Assembly: GCF_963666025.1 (NCBI RefSeq)
Contig: NZ_OY762552.1
Span: forward strand, 434,001-498,000
Length of the DNA stretch: 64,000 nt
Source of the DNA: an uncultured Methanobacterium sp.
GTDB lineage: Archaea; Methanobacteriota; Methanobacteria; Methanobacteriales; Methanobacteriaceae
Direction of reading: 5' to 3'
Within the stretch, counting starts at the first letter, position 1. Every line of letters begins with the position of its first letter. Positions 11,922 through 22,050 of the stretch are shown here, piece by piece. The position numbers and the translations under genes are program-made. The notes below the pieces were generated by a model that was not told where the DNA came from, ran no database searches, and worked only from the letters and a program-made list of their open reading frames with translations.

Positions 11922-13673
11922 ATGAAGGAAAAGAAAAGGGGAAAAGTCCTCCTGGTAGGTGCAGAAGACGAGGAAAATCTTGCTCTCAGATACCTAGGAG
12001 CTGAACTCCAGAAAAAAGGACATACGGTTAGAATTGTCCCCTGTTCAAATAATAATGATTTTTCAGGGGTTTTAAAAGAATTGAAAACATTTAATCCCGA
12101 TATTGTGGCGGTTTCAATGGCCTTCCAGTCCCTGGCACCCATGTTCCTGGAACTTATCCATAACATAAAAGAAACTAAACCCGGAGTACACGTGACTGTG
12201 GGAGGGCATTTTCCCACCTTTGAATTTGAAAAATTATTAGAATACGAGACTATTGATTCAGTAATTCGTTTTGAGGGAGAACAATCCATTACAGAATTGA
12301 CAGACGCCCTGGTGAATAATAAAAGTTCATTTAATAAACTTAAATTAAATAAAAATTTACCAGATATCTCTGAAAGCTTATTAGATACCTCTAAAAGATT
12401 ATCAACTATCTCCAATTTCGAAAAAAACTTATCAAAAATTCCTAACTTAGTCTATAAATTGGCTGGAGAAAAATCAACCATAAAAGAGAACCATCTTATT
12501 TGTAAATTCCCTGATCTGGATGATTTAGCATTCCCACTACGTAATGAAAACCCCCATATCAGGTTGGGTGAAAAATTTGCCACCCTCATCACCAGTAGGG
12601 GATGTTTCCATTCCCGTTGTATTTACTGCTGTATTGGTGCGTTTCATAAACAAAAAACAGGACTCCTCTATTCATTAAGATCTCCAAAAAATGTTGCCAG
12701 GGAGATGGGAAAACTTTACCACCACCATAAAGTGAGATTATTTCAGTTTCATGACGATAACTTCCTTTTACCCTCTAAAAAAAACTCCCAAACTCGCCTA
12801 AACTCTTTGAAAAAATCATTAGTAGAGGAGAAAATGGAACTGGATGATATTGCACTTTTGATTAAAACCCGCCCCGAAGGTATTGATCAGGATATTTTAA
12901 CTATTTTACAAGAAATGGGCACAGTAGGTGTGTTTTTGGGAGTTGAAAATGCAAGTGACAGTGGATTAAAAGCCCTGGCTCGTTCTTCAACTATAGATGA
13001 AATTAATCATTCCCTGAAACTCCTGGAAGATTTTAACATGGGCGTTACTTTTAACCTGCTGATGTTCCATCCACGGGCCACCCTGGACGAGATCAACGAG
13101 AACATCAGCTTCATGAATAGGAACAAAAAATTGGCATTTGATTTTGGAAGGGCAGAAATTGTGGCTGGCTCCCCACTGGAACAGTTAGTTAAACGTAAAG
13201 GACTTTTAATGGGCCAGTGGCCTCACTGGGATTATCGAATCCATGATGATGCTGTGGAGAAGATGTTCCGCCTCAACAGTCTCACATTTTACAGGGAAAA
13301 CTCACCCTACCCTGAACTATCCCATAAACTCATAGCATTATCCTATCGCTCCAACTTACTCCAACATTTTTATCCCGGCAAAAAATCAGAAAAGTTACAG
13401 GATAAGACAATATGCCTTATCAAAGATACCAACGAATTTACACTCCAATCTTTACTTGAAATCTACAGTTTGGTGGCTGAAAAAATAATTGAAGAGGATA
13501 TAAACAGTTTATTCAAAAAGATGAATGTTTTTTATGAAAATTCCACTAAAAAAGCATCTGAAATGGCTGAAAAAATGGGAAGGTTTCAGTTGGTGGAAAA
13601 AAAGTTTCAGGATAGAGGTGTGGGTGATTATTTTCAAAACTCACCCACTATGGGGAAGATTTTCAGAATTTAA
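11922..13673 (+). CDS. B12-binding-domain radical SAM protein
   Basis: From MKEKKRGKVLLVGAED (AGGG upstream) the protein has 583 residues. The first about 150 resemble a cobalamin-binding Rossmann domain (DIVAVSMAF, VTVGGHFPTF). The radical SAM core follows with the cluster motif RGCFHSRCIYC, which reads CX4CX2C rather than the usual CX3CX2C. Downstream, FHDDNFLLP and GVFLGVENASD are typical of the BchE/B12 class. Such enzymes methylate or rearrange unreactive carbons. The C-terminal 130 residues are helical and not recognised. It is divergent from the TetR operon and has no obvious partner. Substrate unknown. Confidence 0.85.
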   Translation: MKEKKRGKVLLVGAEDEENLALRYLGAELQKKGHTVRIVPCSNNNDFSGVLKELKTFNPDIVAVSMAFQSLAPMFLELIHNIKETKPGVHVTVGGHFPTFEFEKLLEYETIDSVIRFEGEQSITELTDALVNNKSSFNKLKLNKNLPDISESLLDTSKRLSTISNFEKNLSKIPNLVYKLAGEKSTIKENHLICKFPDLDDLAFPLRNENPHIRLGEKFATLITSRGCFHSRCIYCCIGAFHKQKTGLLYSLRSPKNVAREMGKLYHHHKVRLFQFHDDNFLLPSKKNSQTRLNSLKKSLVEEKMELDDIALLIKTRPEGIDQDILTILQEMGTVGVFLGVENASDSGLKALARSSTIDEINHSLKLLEDFNMGVTFNLLMFHPRATLDEINENISFMNRNKKLAFDFGRAEIVAGSPLEQLVKRKGLLMGQWPHWDYRIHDDAVEKMFRLNSLTFYRENSPYPELSHKLIALSYRSNLLQHFYPGKKSEKLQDKTICLIKDTNEFTLQSLLEIYSLVAEKIIEEDINSLFKKMNVFYENSTKKASEMAEKMGRFQLVEKKFQDRGVGDYFQNSPTMGKIFRI

Positions 13674-13760
13674 CCTTCTGAAAAAACTTATAAATTAGAT
13701 TCAAAGTTTCTCTTTATTTTTATCTTAAAAATTAAATATTAAAAAAGATAAAGAATAGTT

Positions 13761-14255
13761 ATGGTAGATTTAAGAGAACTTCTTTATCCTAACAAGTTCA
13801 AGGTAACCCTATTTTTATTGTTGGTCATTCCCTGTATCGCCATGATAACTGTTCTACTGGGTAATGACTACATTTATTATAATTATCATTTTTCCCACAT
13901 CTCCTATCTCTTTTTAATGAACATATTCATCTTTCTGGTGATGGGCCTGGTGTTGAGTTACCTATTTAGTTGTTTTATTGATTATTTCGTGGAGAATGAA
14001 AAAATAAAAATAAGTATTGCCATCATTTCAGGGATAGCCTCCATAATTATTGTTTATGTTTTCTATAAGATGGTAACAGAGCCTATTATCTGTGACCCGG
14101 TGCATATTCCTGCTAACAATCAAACAGTGTGTGACCCGGTACACCAGCCTGTTCAGGGAAAAAGTTACAATACTGAGGTTTTAAATAGTCTGGAAGTGGA
14201 TAAATCTATGGTTAAAGACTCATTAAATCAGTGCATCCAGAACTTGAAGCTTTAA
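13761..14255 (+). CDS. Small membrane protein with duplicated CDPVHxP motif
   Basis: Not recognised. The 164 residues include three transmembrane helices (about 13-34, 46-70 and 83-103). A hydrophilic C-terminus follows, containing CDPVHIP (111-117) and CDPVHQP (124-130) with only six residues between them. The repeat is also visible in the DNA (TGTGACCCGGT twice). Each copy offers a Cys, Asp and His, suggesting metal or cofactor binding, but this is inference. There is no ribosome-binding site; an AT-rich TATA-like stretch (TAAATATT, 13733-13740) about 25 bp upstream allows a leaderless transcript. It follows the radical SAM gene by 87 bp. Confidence 0.65.
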   Translation: MVDLRELLYPNKFKVTLFLLLVIPCIAMITVLLGNDYIYYNYHFSHISYLFLMNIFIFLVMGLVLSYLFSCFIDYFVENEKIKISIAIISGIASIIIVYVFYKMVTEPIICDPVHIPANNQTVCDPVHQPVQGKSYNTEVLNSLEVDKSMVKDSLNQCIQNLKL

Positions 14256-14420
14256 TTAAGTTAAAACCTTAGTATAAGTCCTAATTTAAGCAAAAACCTA
14301 ATTTAAATTATATTCCATGATTAATAGGTTAAATGAGACATGACAATCGATTAAATAAAGATCAAATTAATAGGTTCAATAAGTCAAAAAATTTCAAAAA
14401 AATAGATTAAAAGTGGAGTT

Positions 14421-14759
14421 TTAACCTCCACCATCACACAGTTCATTGCTCATGTCTATGTCTTCCAGGTTCTTTTTAATGCTTTCCACTTTCTTCTTAG
14501 TGGATTCCTTGTCATCAGTTTCTTCACTGGATTTAGTGGATTTTCTACTGGATTTCCTTCTTTTAAGCCGGTTGTACTCATCTTCATTTATAAGTTCCAA
14601 GTAACGGCTGTTGTACCATAACTCGGTGGTATCAATTTTAGCCCACACCCCATCATCATCACTTCGGAGACCTAAAACCTCTCCTGAACTGCCAGTACCA
14701 CTGTATCTAACATGAGACCCAATAAAAATCTCTTTATTTTGTTTGTTAACCGTTTCCAC
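14421..14759 (-). CDS. DUF2098 domain protein
   Basis: This 112-residue protein begins with a compact beta domain of the DUF2098 type (IGSHVRYSGTGSSGEV, then VWAKIDTTELWYNSRYLELI). The family is common in methanogens and has no assigned function. The C-terminal half is a low-complexity Lys/Ser/Glu-rich tail (RKSSRKSTKSSEETDDKES) ending in GGG. It lies 165 bp downstream of the PRC-barrel gene on the same strand. Both are small beta-barrel proteins, which may mean a shared transcript. Family assignment is good, function unknown. Confidence 0.8.
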   Translation of the reverse strand: METVNKQNKEIFIGSHVRYSGTGSSGEVLGLRSDDDGVWAKIDTTELWYNSRYLELINEDEYNRLKRRKSSRKSTKSSEETDDKESTKKKVESIKKNLEDIDMSNELCDGGG

Positions 14760-14923
14760 ATTTTCACCCCCAGATAAATGGATTTGATTTGAGTAAATTT
14801 GATTTTATCTGAATTTTAGTAGATTTTGCCTTAAATTTTTGGTAATTAACTTTACCTGAATTTTGGGTATCTGATTTTACCGGAATTAAAGTTTTTTAAA
14901 TAAATATTCGAATTTTTTTAGTT

Positions 14924-15205
14924 CTATTTTTTAATGTCCAACCTTACTTTCTCTTTTTTTTGAACTGATTCTGCCCTTGATTCCAGTTCTGCTTTTTCAA
15001 CGTTTAGCAGTAAGTAATCCCCCACTTCTTCAATATCTGTAGTTTCTATCTCCAGATCTTTTCTGGTGAGGCCAAAATCACTGGTGGAAATAATCATACT
15101 GGTTATAATTCCTTCCTTTGGTTTTATGACCATATCCACAACTTTACCTATTTCGTTAGCCTTTTTATCCAAAACTCTTCGCCCGAAAAAGTCGCTCACT
15201 TTCAT
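14924..15205 (-). CDS. PRC-barrel domain protein
   Basis: This 93-residue protein is essentially a single PRC-barrel: MKVSDFFGRRVLDKKANEIG, then KVVDMVIKP, and IISTSDFGLTRKDLEI. The family includes RimM-like and photosynthetic reaction-centre domains, and small archaeal members are thought to bind RNA or proteins. The last 20 residues are charged (ESRAESVQKKEKVRLDIKK). There is no clear ribosome-binding site in front of the ATG. Function in methanogens is not established. Confidence 0.85.
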   Translation of the reverse strand: MKVSDFFGRRVLDKKANEIGKVVDMVIKPKEGIITSMIISTSDFGLTRKDLEIETTDIEEVGDYLLLNVEKAELESRAESVQKKEKVRLDIKK

Positions 15206-15431
15206 TTAAACACCATTTCATATTCTGTTTTTTGATGTATATAATTTTTATTGCCCATTTAAAGTGGCACCATATCCCCCTAATCTTCTATAATTTGAAA
15301 GAGGGATTTAAACATACTGAAAGTCCATCATCCAGCCCTATTATTCAAGGTCTTTTTTTTATTCCCATACTGTCATTTATACGGTTTTAAAACCAATTAA
15401 TAATAAGAGGAATTTTAGGAGTGATGAATAA

Positions 15432-16481
15432 ATGAAATATTCCTTTAAGATATTCAGCATCTTTAACATCCCTGTAGAACTGCATATTTCATTCCTGCTC
15501 CTGATGGCCCTGATCTATGGTGTGGCCATCTTCAACCTGGTCCCGGGAGTAGATCTAAATGCAGCATTACTCATCACTCTACTTTTTGTAACAGTCATCC
15601 TGCACGAATTAGCCCATTCCTACGTTGCTCAACGGTATGGTATTGGCATTGAAAGAATTGTACTTCTACCCATTGGTGGTGTATCATCAATGGAAGAGTT
15701 ACCCAAGGATCCAGGCCAGGAATTCAGAATAGCCATTGCAGGACCCCTGGTAAACATTTTAATAGCCCTGATATGTTACGGGCTCTTTTTTGGACTGTTA
15801 CAATCGTATCCCTCCATTGCATCCTTCCTTAATTACTTTGCACTGGTGAATGTGATTCTAGGGGCTTTCAACCTGATCCCGGCCTACCCTATGGATGGTG
15901 GGAGAGTTTTACGGGCCTTTCTAGCCGGGAGAATGAGTTACCTTCAGGCCACGGAAACTGCTGCTTCGGTGGGTAAGTTCCTGGCCATATTTATGGCGGT
16001 GGTTGGTATATTCTGGAATTACTTCCTGATACTCATTGCCCTTTTCATCTACATTGGAGCTGATGCCGAGTACAAGGAAATAATGATTTCCACCCTCCTG
16101 GAGGGAATAAAAGTGAAGGAGATAATGACTCATGAAGTGATAACAATTCCCCCTGAAACCAGTGTGGAAGAGACCCTGAAGATCATGTTCCGTAGTAAAC
16201 ACATGGGGTATCCAGTTATGGATGCAGAAAACATTCTGGGCATCATCACTTTTCATGATATCTCCCGGGCAAGAAAGGGAGATGATAAAAAGCCAGTGAC
16301 TGAATTCATGACCAGTGACTTGGTCATCACCAGCCCTGAGGAACTTTTAAATGATGCCCTGGCCAAATTAAGCCAGGCCCATGTGGGAAGACTCCCAGTG
16401 GTGGAAAATGACCAGTTAGTGGGCATAATCTCCAGAACCGACATTATGAGGGCCATGGAAATAATTAAACTAAAAAAATAA
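15432..16481 (+). CDS. Site-2 protease-type M50 metalloprotease with CBS pair
   Basis: The protein has 349 residues with about six transmembrane helices. The zinc motif is HELAH at residues 58-62 (in VILHELAHSYVAQRYG). The third ligand motif is NLIPAYPMDGGRVLR with Asp154. Two CBS domains fill the C-terminus from about residue 228, starting with VKEIMTHEVITIPPETS and VTEFMTSDLVI. M50 enzymes cut substrates inside the membrane, and the CBS pair probably binds an adenine nucleotide and sets activity. The target is unknown. TTTTAGGAGTGATGAATAAATG upstream gives a plausible ribosome-binding site. No anti-sigma-like partner is adjacent, as expected for an archaeon. Confidence 0.93.
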   Translation: MKYSFKIFSIFNIPVELHISFLLLMALIYGVAIFNLVPGVDLNAALLITLLFVTVILHELAHSYVAQRYGIGIERIVLLPIGGVSSMEELPKDPGQEFRIAIAGPLVNILIALICYGLFFGLLQSYPSIASFLNYFALVNVILGAFNLIPAYPMDGGRVLRAFLAGRMSYLQATETAASVGKFLAIFMAVVGIFWNYFLILIALFIYIGADAEYKEIMISTLLEGIKVKEIMTHEVITIPPETSVEETLKIMFRSKHMGYPVMDAENILGIITFHDISRARKGDDKKPVTEFMTSDLVITSPEELLNDALAKLSQAHVGRLPVVENDQLVGIISRTDIMRAMEIIKLKK

Positions 16482-16603
16482 TAATTAAACTCATATATTT
16501 TTACCATTGGAAATCATCTGATTTTCAATCAAATCATAGTTAACAGTTCATCATTAAGCTAAAAAAAATATCACATTTTATAATGGATTTTTGGAGAAAG
16601 GAC

Positions 16604-18226
<1,623 letters not shown>

Positions 18227-18330
18227 TGGACATTAATAGTGATTAGATGATATTAATAGGAATTAAAAATAGGTAATAATTAAGGAGTACTCCATTAATC
18301 AATGCTTCTTTGAAATTAATAAAATTCTTT

Positions 18331-18400
18331 GAATAATAATCGAGGATTCTCTGAATAATAATCAGGGATTCTCTGAATAATAATCAGGGATTCTTTGAAT
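18331..18400 (+). repeat. Three tandem 22-bp repeats upstream of deoC
   Basis: Units at 18331-18352, 18353-18374 and 18375-18396 share GAATAATAATC followed by GGGATTCT-type sequence, with only a few mismatches, and a partial fourth begins at 18397. The array ends 34 bp before the deoC start codon, so it overlaps the promoter region. It may be an operator array or replication slippage. Confidence 0.8.
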
Positions 18401-18433
18401 AAATTTATAATACTACAACTGGAGGGATTTAAC

Positions 18434-19120
18434 ATGATATCCATAGAAGAACTGGCAGGAATGATTGATCACACCAATGTGCAGAGGGATGCCACTGATG
18501 AGGATATTCAGGCACTCTGCCATGAAGCAGATGATTATGACTTTGGCTGTGTCTGTGTAACGCCCACTCAGGCAGATCTGGCAAGTGAACTTCTGGAAAA
18601 CTCAAACACCCAGGTCTGTGTGGTGATAGGATTCCCATTTGGAGTGCAAACACCACGTGCCAAGGCCTTCGAAGCAGAAGAAGCCGTGGCTAATGGGGCA
18701 TCTGAACTGGACATGGTAATGAACATTGGCGCCCTCAAATCAGGTCATTACTCCCTGGTCCAGGCCGACATTGCCGCGGTGGTGGGTGCAGCAAGAGGAC
18801 ATGTGGTGAAGGTCATCCTGGAAACAGCATTACTCACCCGGGATGAAAAGATCATAGCCTGCCAGCTGGCCAGAGAAGCAGGGGCACATTACGTGAAAAC
18901 ATCCACTGGATTCGGAGTAAGCGGTGCCACAGTGGAGGATGTCCGGCTTATGAGGGAGACCGCAGGGCTAGAGATGGGTGTGAAAGCTGCCGGTGGGATC
19001 AGGGACCTGGAAACTGCTATGTCCATGATCGATGCAGGGGCCAGCAAAATCGGGACCTCTACTGGGGTGCAGATTATGGAAGAACTCCTGGAACAGGGTA
19101 AAACAGAGGATGTTTTCTAA
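18434..19120 (+). CDS. deoC: Deoxyribose-phosphate aldolase
   Basis: Start at MISIEELAG, with GGAGG correctly spaced upstream; the 13 extra in-frame codons before it are rejected. The 228-residue TIM barrel has the Schiff-base lysine K155 in YVKTSTGFG and the proton-relay residues of ELDMVMNIG (Asp93) and VKVILET (Lys126). It cleaves 2-deoxyribose-5-phosphate to glyceraldehyde-3-phosphate and acetaldehyde, closing nucleoside breakdown. A 22-bp triple repeat lies directly upstream. It appears monocistronic; the cyclophilin-like gene begins 93 bp later. Confidence 0.95.
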   Translation: MISIEELAGMIDHTNVQRDATDEDIQALCHEADDYDFGCVCVTPTQADLASELLENSNTQVCVVIGFPFGVQTPRAKAFEAEEAVANGASELDMVMNIGALKSGHYSLVQADIAAVVGAARGHVVKVILETALLTRDEKIIACQLAREAGAHYVKTSTGFGVSGATVEDVRLMRETAGLEMGVKAAGGIRDLETAMSMIDAGASKIGTSTGVQIMEELLEQGKTEDVF

Positions 19121-19213
19121 ATTAAAAATGTGCTAAATTTTTAAAGAAATATAACATTATTTTAAGTAAATAAACAGTTTTAAGTAAATAGAACATGAAC
19201 AAGGTGAATTTCA

Positions 19214-19564
19214 ATGGAAATAGAGATTGAAATATTAAAAAAAGGAACTGTTAAAGTACTCCTTGATGATCGAAACCCCTCAACTGCCCAGGAATTCTAT
19301 GAAAACCTCCCCATGGAGGGTGAAGCCCAATTATGGCAGGAAGAGGTTTTCTTCCCTATTCCCCTTGAACATGACTATGAAAACCCCTCACCATCTGCGG
19401 ATAAAGGAGATATATCTTACTGGCCACCCGGAAAGGCTTTTTGTATCTTTTTTGGAGATTCTCAACCCGCCTCTGATGTGAATCATATTGGGAGAGTTTT
19501 TGAAGGTTTGGAGATTATGAAGAGTGTTGAGGAAGGGGATTGGGTAGTTATCAGAACTATTTGA
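19214..19564 (+). CDS. Cyclophilin-like fold protein (formerly DUF369)
   Basis: This 116-residue protein matches the small archaeal/bacterial cyclophilin-like family: acidic beta-rich N-terminus, NPSTAQEFYENLPMEG, then WPPGKAFCIFFGDS and IGRVFEGLEIMKSVEEGD. The fold resembles cyclophilin, but the family lacks proven prolyl isomerase activity. It has no signal or membrane segment. AAGGTGAATTTC before the ATG supplies the ribosome-binding site. It runs toward cofH, with only 58 bp between their stops. Confidence 0.85.
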   Translation: MEIEIEILKKGTVKVLLDDRNPSTAQEFYENLPMEGEAQLWQEEVFFPIPLEHDYENPSPSADKGDISYWPPGKAFCIFFGDSQPASDVNHIGRVFEGLEIMKSVEEGDWVVIRTI

Positions 19565-19622
19565 ACATATTGAATTAACATATTGAATACTATTTGAACA
19601 TGTTGAATAATATGGAAAACAA

Positions 19623-20738
19623 TTACACCTGTTTTATATTCTTATAAAGCGTGTCTCTCTCAGCAGGAATCCGCCCCAGATCTCTTATGATCCGTTGCAA
19701 TTCTTCAGGTGGCGTGTAAACCCCGTGTTGTGCCCCTGCTGAACGGGAAATATTTTCTTCTCCTAAGGTTCCCCCCATATCATTGCAACCTGCAGTGAGG
19801 CATACCTGGGCGAATTTGAATCCCAGTTTCACCCATGAAACCTGTATATTTTTAAGTAAATCCCCGAACATTAATCTGGCCACTGCATAGAGCTTCAGAT
19901 CTTCTGTACCTGTAGTTCCAGGACTGCAGATACCCTGCTGGTAAAGAGGTGCGTTCTGATGCATAAACGTTAAGGGGACAAATTCTGTGAATCCCTTAGT
20001 CTTTTTCTGTATGTTCCTGAGGATTTCCAGGTGTTCCACACGGTGTTCCACACTCTCCACATGACCGTACATCATGGTACAGGTGGTTGGTATACCTGTC
20101 TGGTGGGCAGTTTCAATCACCTCCACCCACTCGGAGGTGGTGAGTTTACCCGGGCAGATAACCTTCCTCACATCATCGTTTAAGATTTCAGCGGCAGTTC
20201 CAGGCATGGATCCTAAACCAGCATCCTTTAACATTTTCATAGTATCTTTCAGGGACATGTCGGACTGTGATGCCCCATAATAGACCTCCATTGGGGAAAA
20301 AGCATGAATATGAATATCTGGAATCTCTTCCTTAACACTTAACAGTATCTTTTCATAGAAATGGGCGTCAATATCAGGGTGGAGTCCTCCCTGGATGCAT
20401 ATTTCCACTGCACCATCATCCCATGCAGTTTTTGCCCTTCTCACTATCTCATCAATACTCAGGAAGTAAGCACTATTATCAGTAGAGTCTTTTCGGAAGG
20501 CACAGAACCCACATGTTCCAGTGCACATGTCTGTGAAGTTGATGTTCCAGTTTTTGATATAGGTCACCTCATCACCAACTAATTCCTGTCTTTTTAAATC
20601 TGCTGAGCTAATAAGTGCCTGATATTCGTTGCCAGTAGTTTTAAGAAGTTTAAGTGCTTCATTAGAAGAAATGAACTTGTTTCTGGCTTTATCAAGAATC
20701 TCTTCTATGGTGGGTTCGATGTCCGGACTCTTATACAT
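19623..20738 (-). CDS. cofH: FO synthase subunit 2, CofH
   Basis: The 371-residue radical SAM enzyme has the cluster motif CTGTCGFC (Cys72, Cys76, Cys79) followed by AFRKDSTD. CofH activates L-tyrosine and joins it to 5-amino-6-ribitylamino-uracil. CofG then closes the ring to make FO, the deazaflavin core of F420. Conserved blocks include EICIQGGLHPDIDAHFYE and FTEFVPLTFMHQNAPLYQ. cofG is not in this window. The gene stands alone, divergent from the histone gene. Confidence 0.95.
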   Translation of the reverse strand: MYKSPDIEPTIEEILDKARNKFISSNEALKLLKTTGNEYQALISSADLKRQELVGDEVTYIKNWNINFTDMCTGTCGFCAFRKDSTDNSAYFLSIDEIVRRAKTAWDDGAVEICIQGGLHPDIDAHFYEKILLSVKEEIPDIHIHAFSPMEVYYGASQSDMSLKDTMKMLKDAGLGSMPGTAAEILNDDVRKVICPGKLTTSEWVEVIETAHQTGIPTTCTMMYGHVESVEHRVEHLEILRNIQKKTKGFTEFVPLTFMHQNAPLYQQGICSPGTTGTEDLKLYAVARLMFGDLLKNIQVSWVKLGFKFAQVCLTAGCNDMGGTLGEENISRSAGAQHGVYTPPEELQRIIRDLGRIPAERDTLYKNIKQV

Positions 20739-20759
20739 GAGAATTCCTATTGATGTTTA

Positions 20760-20798
<39 letters not shown>

Positions 20799-20849
20799 TG
20801 AGTGTGCATGTCAAGTACCATGGCCCATCATGTCATGAAAACCGATATC

Positions 20850-20858
20850 TTTAAATAT
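20850..20858 (+). promoter_or_regulatory. TATA box of the histone gene
   Basis: TTTAAATAT preceded by a purine-containing BRE-like CCGATATC lies about 38 bp upstream of the histone ATG at 20892. That leaves a short leader carrying AGGAGGTGA. Confidence 0.6.
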
Positions 20859-20890
20859 TATAGTGTCCTAGCTAGATTAGGAGGTGAAAT

Positions 20891-21098
<208 letters not shown>

Positions 21099-21099
21099 G

Positions 21100-21130
21100 T
21101 TTTTTTATTTCTTATTTTTCTTATTTTTTA
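21100..21130 (+). terminator. T-rich terminator after histone gene
   Basis: Directly after the stop codon come several T-tracts (TTTTTTT, TTTCTT, TTTTTCTT, TTTTTT) without a stem. This is the usual archaeal termination signal for a strongly expressed gene. Confidence 0.6.
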
Positions 21131-21266
21131 GGATGATATTTTTGTATTTACATCCAGATCCAGTTTGATCTTACAAGATGACTCTAACTTGATGATTTTA
21201 TGAACTTAACTCAATTTAGAATATGGAAGATTTAGGTCTATAAAAACCAATATTAAACCTTCCACC

Positions 21267-21275
21267 TTTTTATAG
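21267..21275 (+). promoter_or_regulatory. TATA box of the rubrerythrin gene
   Basis: TTTTATAGT lies about 50 bp upstream of the ATG at 21325 and is followed by a leader with AAGGAG, giving a standard strong archaeal promoter. Confidence 0.5.
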
Positions 21276-21324
21276 TACTCTGCAATAAAGATAAACAACT
21301 AAGAGCACAAAGGAGATAAAAAAT

Positions 21325-21816
21325 ATGAGTACTATGGATAATCTAAATGAAGCATTCGCTGGTGAATCTAAGGCCAATCGTAAATACCTGGCATACGCTA
21401 AAAAAGCCGATGAAGAAGGACACTCCCAAGTGGCCAAACTCTTCCGTGCAGCAGCCGAAGCTGAAACTGTTCACGCCCATAATCATTTAGCAGTAATGGC
21501 AGGTATTAACAGCACTGAAGAAAACCTGAAGGATGCCATTGAAGGTGAAATTGAAGAATTTGAAGAAATGTATCCAGATTTCATTGAAGAAGCAAAAGCA
21601 GATGAGAATAAAAAAGCTGTGTGGACCTTTGATGTGGCCAACCAGGTGGAGGAAATCCACGCAGGACTCTACCAGAAAGCTCTGGAAGCTCTAGGGAGTA
21701 ACGAAGAAGTGGATTACTATGTCTGCGGATACTGTGGAAACACTGTAGAAAATGAAGCACCTGATGTTTGCCCGGTCTGTAAAGCACTGAAATCAGATTT
21801 CTTTATTGTGGATTAA
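21325..21816 (+). CDS. Rubrerythrin
   Basis: The 163-residue protein has a four-helix ferritin-like domain with diiron ligands (AGESKANRKY, EAETVHAHNH, EEIEEFEEMYPDFIEEA, VEEIHAGLY). A C-terminal rubredoxin-like domain follows, with two CxxC pairs (CGYCGN and CPVCKA) binding one iron. Rubrerythrins reduce hydrogen peroxide in anaerobes using electrons from rubredoxin. AAGGAG precedes the ATG, and a TATA box and a T-rich terminator flank the gene, consistent with a strong single-gene unit for oxidative stress defence. Confidence 0.96.
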   Translation: MSTMDNLNEAFAGESKANRKYLAYAKKADEEGHSQVAKLFRAAAEAETVHAHNHLAVMAGINSTEENLKDAIEGEIEEFEEMYPDFIEEAKADENKKAVWTFDVANQVEEIHAGLYQKALEALGSNEEVDYYVCGYCGNTVENEAPDVCPVCKALKSDFFIVD

Positions 21817-21828
21817 ATTATTATAAAG

Positions 21829-21852
21829 TAATTTTTTACTTTTTTTATTTTT
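21829..21852 (+). terminator. T-rich terminator after rubrerythrin
   Basis: Runs TTTTTTA, CTTTTTTTATTTTTAG follow the rubrerythrin stop by about 12 bp with no hairpin, as usual for archaea. Confidence 0.5.
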
Positions 21853-21900
21853 AGTTCAATATATTCCATTGAAACTTATTTTAATCCAATATAATCGCTT

Positions 21901-22020
21901 AAACATTATTTTAAATTCCGTTTATTCTTTAAAACTTAATTTTTAGTTCATTATTCAGTTAAACCCTATTTTTAATTCAGTTTATTCTTTAAACCTTAAT
22001 TTTTAGTTCAGGATATTATT
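21901..22020. repeat. Two tandem 60-bp repeats between rubrerythrin and the PAS kinase
   Basis: 21901-21960 and 21961-22020 are imperfect copies. Both contain AAAC..TATTTT, TTTATTCTTTAAA, then CTTAATTTTTAGTTCA, with the last ten bases diverged. It lies between convergent genes and may function in termination or be a slippage product. Confidence 0.75.
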
Positions 22021-22050
22021 TTAAACCCAATTAATATTCCTTAACCTATT

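Noticed and set aside
11918..12415. 165-codon minus-strand frame opposite the radical SAM gene
   Set aside because: Shadow of the B12-binding domain, Ser-rich and without a start site.
18331..18400. Repeats as a CRISPR array
   Set aside because: Repeats are directly adjacent with no unique spacers and no cas genes lie in the window; the same holds for all other arrays.
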